Assembly (NCBI GenBank): GCA_016929135.1 | Contig: JAFGJK010000110.1 | Span: 1-64,000, forward strand | DNA: 64,000 bases | Source of the DNA: Spirochaetota bacterium | GTDB lineage: Bacteria > Spirochaetota > UBA4802 > UBA5550 | Reading direction: 5' to 3' | Shown: one piece after another, positions 33,910 to 41,838 of the stretch | Layout of the letters: every line of letters starts with the position of its first letter | Numbering within the stretch: position 1 is the stretch's first letter | Notes under the pieces: model-generated | Told to the model about the DNA's origin: nothing | Seen by the model: the letters and a program-made list of their open reading frames with translations, nothing else | Databases searched by the model: none | Program-made: the position numbers and the translations under genes

Positions 33910-33931
33910 TATGAATAACGGGTTATTCATA
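33910..33931. promoter_or_regulatory. 22-base palindrome upstream of flavodoxin gene
   Basis: TATGAATAAC-GG-GTTATTCATA, ten-base arms with a two-base centre, 40 bases before the flavodoxin start. No T tract follows, so an operator is more likely than a terminator. A weak hexamer pair TTCATA-18-TACATT (33926-33955) would overlap its right arm. Confidence 0.5.
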
Positions 33932-33971
33932 TACCCGGTGTCTCGTTGTTACATTATCTGGGGTACTGAGC

Positions 33972-34724
33972 ATGCTTTTTAGAGGACATACAACCGGAAT
34001 GCAATCCACATACACGCGCAGGAGGATAATCACGCTTGGGGCCGCCGCCGGTGCCACAATGTTCGTTCCCGGTATCCAGGGATTGGCCTTAAGGACTGAA
34101 CAGAAGCAGTATAACACGCGTACGCCTCGTCGGGCGCTTGTACTCTGGTACAGCCAGACGGGTCATACCGGTAGAATCGGTTCACTCATTGCCGCTGTAT
34201 GGCGTCAGATGGGCCTTGCGGTGGATTCCTCCGATTATCGCAATTTCGATGCGGCAATGCTTGGACAGTACGATATCATAGCCATGGGGACCCCGGTGTT
34301 TTATATGGATGTTCCGGAGAATGTGCGTCAATATCTTGAATCATGGCCGGCAATCGACGGGACCGCCGTGGCCTCCTATACGACCTTCGGTGGTTCGGGG
34401 AACAACCAGCACAACACCGTTTGCATGGTCCTGGAGTTGCTTGCGGAGAAGGGTGGGATTCCCGCGGGAATGGATGTCTTCGGTAACATGTCTACCTATG
34501 CGCCCACGTGGTCCCTGGGCAATGCTGAAAGGACACTGAGATACCGTCATCTGCCAGGAGAGGAAACCTACAATCATGCAAGAGCATATGCCAGGGATGT
34601 CCTTGGCAATGTTCAGAACGGCAGGGTACTGGAGATACAGAGGGAGTTCGACTCGGGGAGCATCCTGCGGCACATGCCTCAGGTATGGGGGGACGAAGCT
34701 TATGATTTCAACGCACAGGTTTGA
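33972..34724 (+). CDS. Flavodoxin-like protein with Tat signal
   Basis: 250 residues. YTRRRIITLGAAAGATMFVPG near residues 14-34 is a twin-arginine signal. The flavodoxin fold starts with ALVLWYSQTGHTGRIG, an FMN phosphate loop (SxTGxT type), and continues with DIIAMGTPVFYMDVP and YTTFGGSGNN. An exported flavodoxin must bind FMN before export, which is what Tat allows. It would serve as a periplasmic electron carrier or oxidoreductase. Its stop overlaps the ferredoxin gene by 23 bases. In EFR1-type proteins the same two domains form one chain, so this may be a split version. Confidence 0.75.
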   Translation: MLFRGHTTGMQSTYTRRRIITLGAAAGATMFVPGIQGLALRTEQKQYNTRTPRRALVLWYSQTGHTGRIGSLIAAVWRQMGLAVDSSDYRNFDAAMLGQYDIIAMGTPVFYMDVPENVRQYLESWPAIDGTAVASYTTFGGSGNNQHNTVCMVLELLAEKGGIPAGMDVFGNMSTYAPTWSLGNAERTLRYRHLPGEETYNHARAYARDVLGNVQNGRVLEIQREFDSGSILRHMPQVWGDEAYDFNAQV

Positions 34725-34959
34725 CAGCGAGCGTTGCACCAGGTGCGGGGTCTGCCAGAGTCTCTGCCCGGTCGGGGCGATTGATATCGGCAGACAGGAG
34801 ATCAATCACTCCCGGTGTATCGCCTGTTTCGGATGCCTCAACAACTGTCCTGCCCAGGCGATTGATATGCGTTTCTTAGGCAGTCGTCTCACCGGATTTT
34901 TCGCTTTTCTGCAAGAGCGGTCGATCGTTATCCAGGAACCGGCCGAATTGAGCATCTAG
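34702..34959 (+). CDS. Ferredoxin with two 4Fe-4S motifs
   Basis: 85 residues. Two complete motifs are seen: CTRCGVCQSLCP and CIACFGCLNNCP, each C-x2-C-x2-C-x3-C followed by proline. It is a 2[4Fe-4S] bacterial ferredoxin with a 30-residue C-terminal extension. The ATG at 34702 lies inside the flavodoxin gene in another frame. No signal peptide is present. It could pass electrons to the flavodoxin only if both are on the same side of the membrane, for example if exported as a complex by Tat hitch-hiking. That is inference. Confidence 0.85.
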   Translation: MISTHRFDSERCTRCGVCQSLCPVGAIDIGRQEINHSRCIACFGCLNNCPAQAIDMRFLGSRLTGFFAFLQERSIVIQEPAELSI

Positions 34960-34995
34960 TGTCCACGCCGGGTGGAGCACCGATTCGTTGGTGGT

Positions 34996-36492
34996 CTAGC
35001 GTGCGTACTCCTGAAGGTCCGGGAATGCATTCATCACCCTGAGGCGATCGATCTCTTTCTTGTACCTTCCTTCCCAGCCTATTTTTTTCGTGCGCCGCTC
35101 GTAGATATGCTTCATCAGCGGCCTGAAGAAATATTTCCAAAAGGCCACCCATATCCCCCCCTTTTTCTGTGCGAAGCGTGAGGGATTCCACCAGCCGAGC
35201 ACCTTCTGTCTGTGCAGCCAGAAATAATACTGCAGCTCCTCCGTGGTCAGGTGTCTGGTGCGCACGTTCGCCCAGAGCCCGCTGTACCACCGAAAATCGT
35301 CCCGGTTCGTTACCAGACCCTTTTTTATGAGGTCTTCCCGGATGTCGGTACTGGGGTATGGGGTGAGTATCTGAAGATATGAGGCATCTGCTTCCAGCTG
35401 TCGGTAGAACTCATAATTCTCGATGATCTCCCTTTCTGAATCCTCCGGGAGTCCGAATATGAGACCCGCGATGACCATGATTCCGTATTTGTGACAGATA
35501 TCGATCGCGCGCCTGGAGTCCTCGACAATGTCCCCCTTGTTCATCGTGGCAAGGTTTTTCTGTGATCCATTTTCGATTCCCAGGAATATGGTCTTGAAGC
35601 CGGCCTCGGACATCCGCTGTACCATCTCCTCGTTTCGTGCAATGGAGACGCAGTCCGCCTGAACCACCAGGCTCAGCCCCGTGTAGTTCCTCTCGATAAT
35701 GGCATCGCAGATGTCCATGACCCGTTTCGGGTTCAGCACCATGTTGTCGTCGACGATGAATATCCAGCGAGTCTTGTTCTTGAAGTAGATGCTGTCGATA
35801 TCAGCGATGATGCGCTCAATGGGGTAGATGCGGAAGGAGCGGCCGTACATATGCTGTATGCTGCAGAAATTGCATGCCCTGGTGCATCCGCGGGATGTTT
35901 CCATCACCTCCGCCTTGTACATCATCACATGGTAACCCCAGGTGAGGCGCCGCTTGTCCCGCACCGGCAGCTTCAGCGATGCAAGATCAAGGTTTTTCGC
36001 GCGTTCGTTGTGAACGAAGACTCCATTTTTCTTATACGACAGTGAGGGGATGGACTCCAGGGAATCGCGCCCCTCGACTGCATTGACGAGCCTCCGGAAG
36101 GGCTCCTCCCCCTCGCCACGCACCATGAAGTCAATGTCGGCAGCATCGGGCGACCGTGATATGGCCTCGTACATGAGCGTGGCGTGGTACCCGCCGATGA
36201 CGATTTTAATGGAAGGGGCGAGGGAACGGATCAGCCTGGCGATCTTCATGCAGGTGTCGAACTGCCACGTCATGGCGGAGAGACCGACGATGGCGGGGCG
36301 GATTCTGTTAATCGTCCTTGTCAGATATTTTTTGACCATGTGCCGTTTTCTCACCAGATCGATGATGAACACTTCGTGGTCTTCATCGATATTGCCGGCA
36401 ATGGAGGCGATCCCGAGGTTCGGCATATGGACCGCCATTTCATGGATGATGATGGGTGTTACATCCGGCATGGATATCAACAGCACCTTCAT
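34996..36492 (-). CDS. Cobalamin-binding radical SAM protein
   Basis: 498 residues. The N-terminal B12-binding-like domain (about 1-150) has LLISMPDVTPI, VGLSAMTWQ and VIGGYHATLMYE. The radical SAM domain has the cluster motif CTRACNFC near residue 205 and VDDNMVLNP. A C-terminal helical tail follows. This domain order is that of class B radical SAM methylases and related enzymes such as hopanoid or P-methylases. AGGAGGG supports the ATG at 36492. The substrate is not deducible. The neighbours (ferredoxin, convergent; ACD, divergent) do not define a pathway. The ferredoxin could be an electron donor. Confidence 0.85.
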   Translation of the reverse strand: MKVLLISMPDVTPIIIHEMAVHMPNLGIASIAGNIDEDHEVFIIDLVRKRHMVKKYLTRTINRIRPAIVGLSAMTWQFDTCMKIARLIRSLAPSIKIVIGGYHATLMYEAISRSPDAADIDFMVRGEGEEPFRRLVNAVEGRDSLESIPSLSYKKNGVFVHNERAKNLDLASLKLPVRDKRRLTWGYHVMMYKAEVMETSRGCTRACNFCSIQHMYGRSFRIYPIERIIADIDSIYFKNKTRWIFIVDDNMVLNPKRVMDICDAIIERNYTGLSLVVQADCVSIARNEEMVQRMSEAGFKTIFLGIENGSQKNLATMNKGDIVEDSRRAIDICHKYGIMVIAGLIFGLPEDSEREIIENYEFYRQLEADASYLQILTPYPSTDIREDLIKKGLVTNRDDFRWYSGLWANVRTRHLTTEELQYYFWLHRQKVLGWWNPSRFAQKKGGIWVAFWKYFFRPLMKHIYERRTKKIGWEGRYKKEIDRLRVMNAFPDLQEYAR

Positions 36493-36763
36493 GGCTCCCT
36501 CCTGAAAAATTCCTGCGATCATAGATCGAACACAATGATCAAAAAATTGTCAAGATCATAAAAATAATTTTTCCGCGCACTGCGAAAAGAAACGGGGGGC
36601 GATGGACCGGTGATACGGGAGAAGACGTTGAAAAGAGTATTGACAGACAACCAACCAAATACAATTGTTACAACTGTGGTTATTGTTGTGGGGCGTGGTC
36701 CCTTCATAGGGGATGCCTCCGCATGGTGCGGCCGCTATATTAATATCCTCCTGGAGTGCTTAT
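36493..36763. other. Divergent control region between radical SAM and ACD genes
   Basis: 271 bases with promoters for both sides. On the minus strand TTGACA (36548-36553) lies about 60 bases upstream of the radical SAM start, without a clear -10. On the plus strand TTGACA (36640-36645) is followed after only 14 bases by TACAAT, and a small palindrome ACAATTGT lies at 36661-36668. A short spacer suggests an activator-dependent promoter, but this is tentative. Confidence 0.3.
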
Positions 36764-38887
36764 ATGAAGACCCATCCTGCCACAAATGCTACTCATCCCC
36801 TGGATAACTTTTTTTATCCGAAGAGCCTGCTGATCATCGGGGTGTCCGTAAAGCGGATTAACCTCGGAAAGATAATACTCATAAACAATGTGAATATCGG
36901 ATTCAAGGGCACAATTTTCGCCGTGGGGAGCGAGGCGGGCGAGGTGCAGGGCGTCACGGTGTATACCAGCGTCGCCGAGGTGCCGGAAACGCCCGATGTC
37001 GCGATCATCATCACGCCGGCGCCGACGATTCCCGACATCATGGTCCAGTGCGGAGAGAAGGGGATTACGCACATCGTCATCGAGTCGGGGGGGTTCACGG
37101 AGTACTCACAGGACAACAAATCGCTGGAGCGGGAGGTGCTGGATATTGCGCGGCGCTACGGGATGCGTATCATCGGCCCTAACTGCATAGGCACGATAAA
37201 CGTGGAGCACAATCTCATCATGCCCTTTGCCCTGGTTCAGGGGGGCATCCCCGCCGGATCCCTCTCCATCGTGTCGCAGAGCGGAGGGGTCGGTGACACC
37301 TATATGCGCATCGCCAACGAGAATCATATCTTCTTCAACAAGTTCATCGCCGTGGGTAATAAGCTCGACCTTGACGAGGTGGATTTTATGGAGTATCTGA
37401 TTCAGGACACGACCACTACGTCGATCTTCATGTACCTGGAGGGGATAAACAGGGGGAGGGCGTTTTTCGATACTGCCATGAAATCGGACAAGCCGATCAT
37501 CGTCCAGAAATCGAATCGGTCCCCCATGAGCTCGAGGATTGCGCAGTCGCATACCGCCGCCCTCTCCGCCGACGACGAGGTGGTCGGGTCGATGCTCCAC
37601 CAGGCGGCGGTGGTGCGCGTGAAGAGCGAGGACGAGCTGATCATCGCTGCCAAGGCGCTCCAGCTCCCCATGATGAAGGGGAGGCGGCTGGCGGTGCTCT
37701 CGCGCTCCGGGGGGCACGCGGTAATCACGGTGGACGCCTGCGCCAAATACGGATTCGAGCTTGTGGAGTTCCCTGAATCGTTCCTTGAAAAAATACGCAC
37801 CCTCTACAACACCAGGATCATCGCGCACCAGAACCCCCTTGACCTGGGGGAGATATTCGACTACACGATTTTCACCAAGATACTGGAAGCGACGCTGGAG
37901 CTGGACAATATCGACGGCATCGTTTTCAATCACGTATACCAGTCGAGCTACGAGGCGCAGATGTCCAGAACCTTTCTCGACGGGGTGCATCAGATGGTAA
38001 AGCGCTCGGGGAAGCCGGTGGCGGTGACGCTGATTTCCGATGGCGATGAGATTCTGGACATACAGAAAAACCATCCCTTCCCGACCTTCAACAATCCCCT
38101 CCAGGCGATCACGGCGCTGTGGGGCCTCCTCTACTATCGCCAGCGAAAGGATCTGCGGAACAACAGGGGCATGCCCCCCGAATTTCCGATCAACCTGAAT
38201 CTCGTTGAATCGATAAAGAAACATTGCAAGGAGGAGAAGCGGATTCCCCTCACCAGCGAGGCGCTGGAGGTATGCCGCGCGGCGGGAATAACACCGGTGC
38301 GGCATGCAGTGCTTGGAAGCGACGAGACCCCGGAGGACCTGAAGATGATTTTTCCGGTGGCCGTGAAGCTGCTGTCGCGCAATGCGTCTCATAAATCCGA
38401 CGTGGGGGGCGTGAAGCTCAACATAGACTCATCCGGCGGCATCATCGATGCCATCGCCGAGATTAAGAATTCAGTGAAGGCCATGGCGATGCCGGCGGCA
38501 GTGGACGGGTTCATGATACAGGAGATGGCGCCCCGGGGGGAGGAGTTCTTCGTGGGGGCGCGCCAGGATCCGGTCTTCGGGCCCATCGTGATCGCCGGGT
38601 TCGGCGGGATTTTCATCGAGGTGCTGAAGGACAGGGCGATCCGGCTCGCGCCGATCACCGAGGCCGAGGCGGAGGACATGCTCCGTCAGCTCAGAATGTT
38701 CCCACTCCTCGCCGGCGTTCGAGGGAAGCCGGCGCTCGATATCGAGGCGCTTGTGGGCATGCTCTGCAGGGTCTCCCATCTCATCACAACGGTCCCCACC
38801 ATCAGCGAGATGGATCTCAACCCTATCATCGTCCATCCACGGGGGATGGGGCTTTCGGTGGTGGATGCCAGGGTTTTCTTTTTCTGA
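36764..38887 (+). CDS. ADP-forming acyl-CoA synthetase, fused alpha-beta
   Basis: 707 residues. A CoA-binding domain (about 15-140) starts with FFYPKSLLIIGVS. Succinyl-CoA ligase-like domains follow, with the phospho-histidine H263 in SHTAALSADDEVV. The C-terminal ATP-grasp part (about 480-707) has GFMIQEMAPRGEEFFVGARQDPVFGPIV, the family signature. It makes ATP and acid from acyl-CoA, or the reverse. This is the energy-conserving step of many anaerobes. The intact synthetase here contrasts with the decayed AMP-forming synthetase in the fad operon. GGAG precedes the ATG. No GNAT domain is present, so it is not a Pat-type acetyltransferase. Confidence 0.88.
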   Translation: MKTHPATNATHPLDNFFYPKSLLIIGVSVKRINLGKIILINNVNIGFKGTIFAVGSEAGEVQGVTVYTSVAEVPETPDVAIIITPAPTIPDIMVQCGEKGITHIVIESGGFTEYSQDNKSLEREVLDIARRYGMRIIGPNCIGTINVEHNLIMPFALVQGGIPAGSLSIVSQSGGVGDTYMRIANENHIFFNKFIAVGNKLDLDEVDFMEYLIQDTTTTSIFMYLEGINRGRAFFDTAMKSDKPIIVQKSNRSPMSSRIAQSHTAALSADDEVVGSMLHQAAVVRVKSEDELIIAAKALQLPMMKGRRLAVLSRSGGHAVITVDACAKYGFELVEFPESFLEKIRTLYNTRIIAHQNPLDLGEIFDYTIFTKILEATLELDNIDGIVFNHVYQSSYEAQMSRTFLDGVHQMVKRSGKPVAVTLISDGDEILDIQKNHPFPTFNNPLQAITALWGLLYYRQRKDLRNNRGMPPEFPINLNLVESIKKHCKEEKRIPLTSEALEVCRAAGITPVRHAVLGSDETPEDLKMIFPVAVKLLSRNASHKSDVGGVKLNIDSSGGIIDAIAEIKNSVKAMAMPAAVDGFMIQEMAPRGEEFFVGARQDPVFGPIVIAGFGGIFIEVLKDRAIRLAPITEAEAEDMLRQLRMFPLLAGVRGKPALDIEALVGMLCRVSHLITTVPTISEMDLNPIIVHPRGMGLSVVDARVFFF

Positions 38888-38956
38888 GTACAGCCGCAGC
38901 ATCCCCCGGTTCCTGCCTTGTGAAAGGGATCAGGATGCGCCGGAGGGGGATATGCA

Positions 38957-39469
38957 TCATATGGCCCTGTTGCCGGCTTTTTCCGAACAGATATTCTCGG
39001 TGGTGCCTGCCGCGTCGACACTGTGAATTTTGACGCTCTGGTGATGCCGCACCCCGAAGCGCACCGTGTCATCGTGCTTCTCAAGTAGAAGGTCGATCCT
39101 TTTCCCCTTTATCAGTCCGCCGGTGTCCGCTGCGAAGTAGAGCCGGCCGTTGTACTGGATCACCGATCCCAGCGGTATTACGGCGGGATCCACGGCGGCC
39201 ACCGATATTCCCAGGGCCTCGAACACGTCCAGATCAATGCCGTGCGCCGTCTTCCCCTTCCATTTGCCGTTACAGCAGCTTCCGGGGCAGTAGGCGGTGA
39301 TGGTGAATCCTGTAAGGGTGCATCCCCGCAGATGTGTCCACGTATTGTCCGCCGTCCCGTGCTCCGAACTTCCCGTCTCCATGGTCGCGAAAAAGAGGAT
39401 TATGCAGGCATGGAGTGCTACGATGGTCAGGGCGACCATTATTCCGACCCCGTTATTTGTCTTTGTCAT
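38957..39469 (-). CDS. 3D-domain (MltA/RlpA-like barrel) envelope protein
   Basis: 170 residues. One membrane segment at 10-28 is followed by a short linker and the 3D domain: VAAVDPAVIPLGSVIQYNG, then FAADTGGLIKGKRIDLLL, with the two catalytic-type aspartates D-T-G and R-I-D. The fold is the double-psi barrel found in lytic transglycosylase MltA and Bacillus YocH-type peptidoglycan hydrolases. Six cysteines, including CPGSCC, are unusual and could form disulphides. GGAGAAGGG upstream supports the start at 39469. It follows pncB by 87 bases on the same strand. Confidence 0.75.
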   Translation of the reverse strand: MTKTNNGVGIMVALTIVALHACIILFFATMETGSSEHGTADNTWTHLRGCTLTGFTITAYCPGSCCNGKWKGKTAHGIDLDVFEALGISVAAVDPAVIPLGSVIQYNGRLYFAADTGGLIKGKRIDLLLEKHDDTVRFGVRHHQSVKIHSVDAAGTTENICSEKAGNRAI

Positions 39470-39556
39470 GCCCTTCTCCAGAAAGGACACTGCAAAACAG
39501 GTTGCGCGAAGCTGCAATACTTTTATCAAATTAATAGGTTTTTTTGGTCTTGATCC

Positions 39557-41041
39557 TCAGGAAATCGCGGATAACGTGTAGGTGCTGCGGATATGCTCCA
39601 TGAGCCCGCGTTTCATTTGACAGAGCCTCTCAGAAAGGTATATCGGATACCGTTCCGGTGCCGATATGCGACTGAACTCGCTCCGCAGGGAGATCAGCTG
39701 GGTCTCTCGTCTATCGCGCATCTTCTCCAGGGATTCCGCCGGGTTGATGATGGTTCCATCCCTCATCACCGGTATCAGGAGTGTCTCAGCCCGTGAGTAC
39801 CCGGAGAGGGTGACCGGCGCATCACGGGAGTTCAGGGGTACTGCCGGAACGGGCTCTCCCCTCCCGATCCTGGTCGTAAGGTCCCTCTCCTCGTCATCCA
39901 GGTAGATGAGGTCGGCAAGCATCGATCCGTCGCGGCGATACAGGCGCTTGATGTTCTTCCTTCCGGGATTGGTAGTCTTTTCATGCTGGTCGGACAGCTT
40001 GATGCAGGGCTCCAGAATCCCCTGTCTCCCGGATTTGGCAGCGATCTTGTAGACCCCTGTCAGCGCGGGGTCGTCCCAGCCTGTGACCATCCTTGTCCCC
40101 ACACCCCAGGCATCGACGGGCGCCCCGGCGGCGATAAGGCGCGCGATGCGCTCCTCGTCAAGATCGCTGGAGACCAGTATCTTCACATCGCCGTAGCCGG
40201 CTGCATCCAGCATCTCCCTGCCCCTTTTCGTCAGGTACTCCATGTCTCCGCTGTCTATCCGTATGCCTAGTATGCCCGGTGCCGCCGTTTCCTTGCGCTC
40301 AGAGAATGCCCGTATGGCGTTGGGGATCCCTGATCGCAGCGTGTCATAGGTGTCCACGAGGAGCACGCACCGGTCTGGGTAGGTTTTCGAATATTCCCTG
40401 AAGGATTCCAGTTCGCTGGGGAAGCTCATGACCCAGCTGTGGGCCATGGTGCCGCTTACGGGGATGCCGAAGCGACGGCCAGCGAGGGTATTGGAAGTGG
40501 AGGAGGCTCCGCCGATGAAGGATGCCCTGGAGGCGGAGATGGCGCCGTCTGCGCCGTGAGCCCTGCGGAGACCGAATTCCAGTACCGGTCTTCCCGAGGC
40601 TGCCTGCACGACGCGGGAGGTCTTGGTGGCGATGAGTGTCTGAAAGTTGACCGTGTTTAGCACCAGGCTTTCCACGAGCTGCGCCTCCATGAGCGTCCCC
40701 TCAACCTGCAGAATCGGCTCCTCCCGGAACGCAACCGAGCCTTCCCGCGCCGCGGAGACGGATCCGCGGAAGGTGAAGGTCGAGAGATACCGTAGAAATT
40801 CCTCACTGAATATTCCCAGCGTTGAGAGATATGAGAGATCATCGGCGCTAAAGGCGATGCGTTCCAGCTCCTGCAGCAGGGGAGAGATGCCGGCGATGAT
40901 CGTGTATCCCCCCTGGAAGGGCTCCCTCCGGTAGAACATGTCGAAGACCCCCCGCTCCTCCGGAGAATAGAGATAGTACCCCTGCATCATGGTGAGCTCG
41001 TAGAGGTCGGTGAGGAGTGAAAGGGGCCCGAGGTGGTTCAT
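39557..41041 (-). CDS. pncB: Nicotinate phosphoribosyltransferase
   Basis: 494 residues. LLTDLYELTMMQGYY is the family's N-terminal motif. LEFGLRRAHG contains the phosphoribosyl-binding region, and GTMAHSWVMSF holds the active-site His. GIRIDSGDMEYLTKRGR and SSDLDEERI follow. It converts nicotinate and PRPP to nicotinate mononucleotide. The start lies one base after the pncA stop, so the two form an operon in which nicotinamide is deamidated and then phosphoribosylated. Confidence 0.94.
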   Translation of the reverse strand: MNHLGPLSLLTDLYELTMMQGYYLYSPEERGVFDMFYRREPFQGGYTIIAGISPLLQELERIAFSADDLSYLSTLGIFSEEFLRYLSTFTFRGSVSAAREGSVAFREEPILQVEGTLMEAQLVESLVLNTVNFQTLIATKTSRVVQAASGRPVLEFGLRRAHGADGAISASRASFIGGASSTSNTLAGRRFGIPVSGTMAHSWVMSFPSELESFREYSKTYPDRCVLLVDTYDTLRSGIPNAIRAFSERKETAAPGILGIRIDSGDMEYLTKRGREMLDAAGYGDVKILVSSDLDEERIARLIAAGAPVDAWGVGTRMVTGWDDPALTGVYKIAAKSGRQGILEPCIKLSDQHEKTTNPGRKNIKRLYRRDGSMLADLIYLDDEERDLTTRIGRGEPVPAVPLNSRDAPVTLSGYSRAETLLIPVMRDGTIINPAESLEKMRDRRETQLISLRSEFSRISAPERYPIYLSERLCQMKRGLMEHIRSTYTLSAIS

Positions 41042-41042
41042 C

Positions 41043-41666
41043 TCACAGTCCGTCGCTCGAGATGATGCGGATTCCCCGGGCCTTCATGGTTTCGACGGCC
41101 CGCCCGACGCTTCCCGCCGGGACGTCGATCCCCCTGCAGGCGTCCAGGACCACCGTGGTGGCGAAGCCGAGGGCCGCGGAGTCCAGTGCGCTGTAGAGGA
41201 CGCAGAAATCGGTGGCCAGCCCGCACAGGTACACCTCGTCGATGCCCAGGGACCGCAGATATCCCTCGAGGCCTGTGATCCGCCTCTTGTCGTTCTCGAT
41301 AAAGGTGGAGTAGGAGTCGATGTCCGGATCTGTCCCCTTGCGAATGATCAGGTGTGCACTGTCGGTGTTGAGGCCCGGGTGGAAGGCGGCACCGGCGGTT
41401 CCCTGAACGCAGTGATCGGGCCAGAGCACCTGTTCGACCCCCCCCATGGTAATGACGTCGAAGGGCTTCCGCCCCCTGTGGTTCGACGCAAAGGACATGT
41501 GGTGCCGGGGATGCCAGTCCTGCGTAGCGACCACCGCGTCGAAGCGGTCGATGACACGGTTGATCACCGGTACGATCAGGTCCCCCCCGGGCACCGCCAG
41601 TGCGCCGCCGGGGCAGAAATCGTTCTGTACGTCCGTCACTATCAGCGCGCGACCCTTTTCTTTCAT
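41043..41666 (-). CDS. pncA: Nicotinamidase
   Basis: 207 residues. The catalytic triad is D12 (VTDVQNDFCPGGAL), K110 (IIRKG) and C155 (ATDFCV). The metal site is DWHPRHH with D50, H52 and H56, followed by MSFASNH. It hydrolyses nicotinamide to nicotinate for NAD salvage. The ATG at 41666 follows AGGTGAG. A GTG nine bases earlier is less likely. First gene of the pncA-pncB operon. Confidence 0.94.
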   Translation of the reverse strand: MKEKGRALIVTDVQNDFCPGGALAVPGGDLIVPVINRVIDRFDAVVATQDWHPRHHMSFASNHRGRKPFDVITMGGVEQVLWPDHCVQGTAGAAFHPGLNTDSAHLIIRKGTDPDIDSYSTFIENDKRRITGLEGYLRSLGIDEVYLCGLATDFCVLYSALDSAALGFATTVVLDACRGIDVPAGSVGRAVETMKARGIRIISSDGL

Positions 41667-41838
41667 GGCTCTCACCTGCCCTGATGATTGAACAGTATAC
41701 CTCCCGTCGGGGATTAGTCAAAGGAAAATGCCGGCGCGGGAGATTTTTTTCTGCCGCCGGATGCCCATAAAAAAAACTTGCAATCCCCTCTCTCGTCTTT
41801 AGACAGGTCATATTCAATAAGGAGTGCGGGAGACTGCA

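Noticed and set aside
36640..36665. TTGACA/TACAAT pair as a normal sigma70 promoter
   Set aside because: The spacer is only 14 bases, too short for normal sigma70 use without an activator.
37106..38392. Minus-strand open frame of more than 420 codons opposite the ADP-forming synthetase
   Set aside because: His/Arg-rich translation with no recognisable motif, fully inside a well-conserved plus-strand gene.
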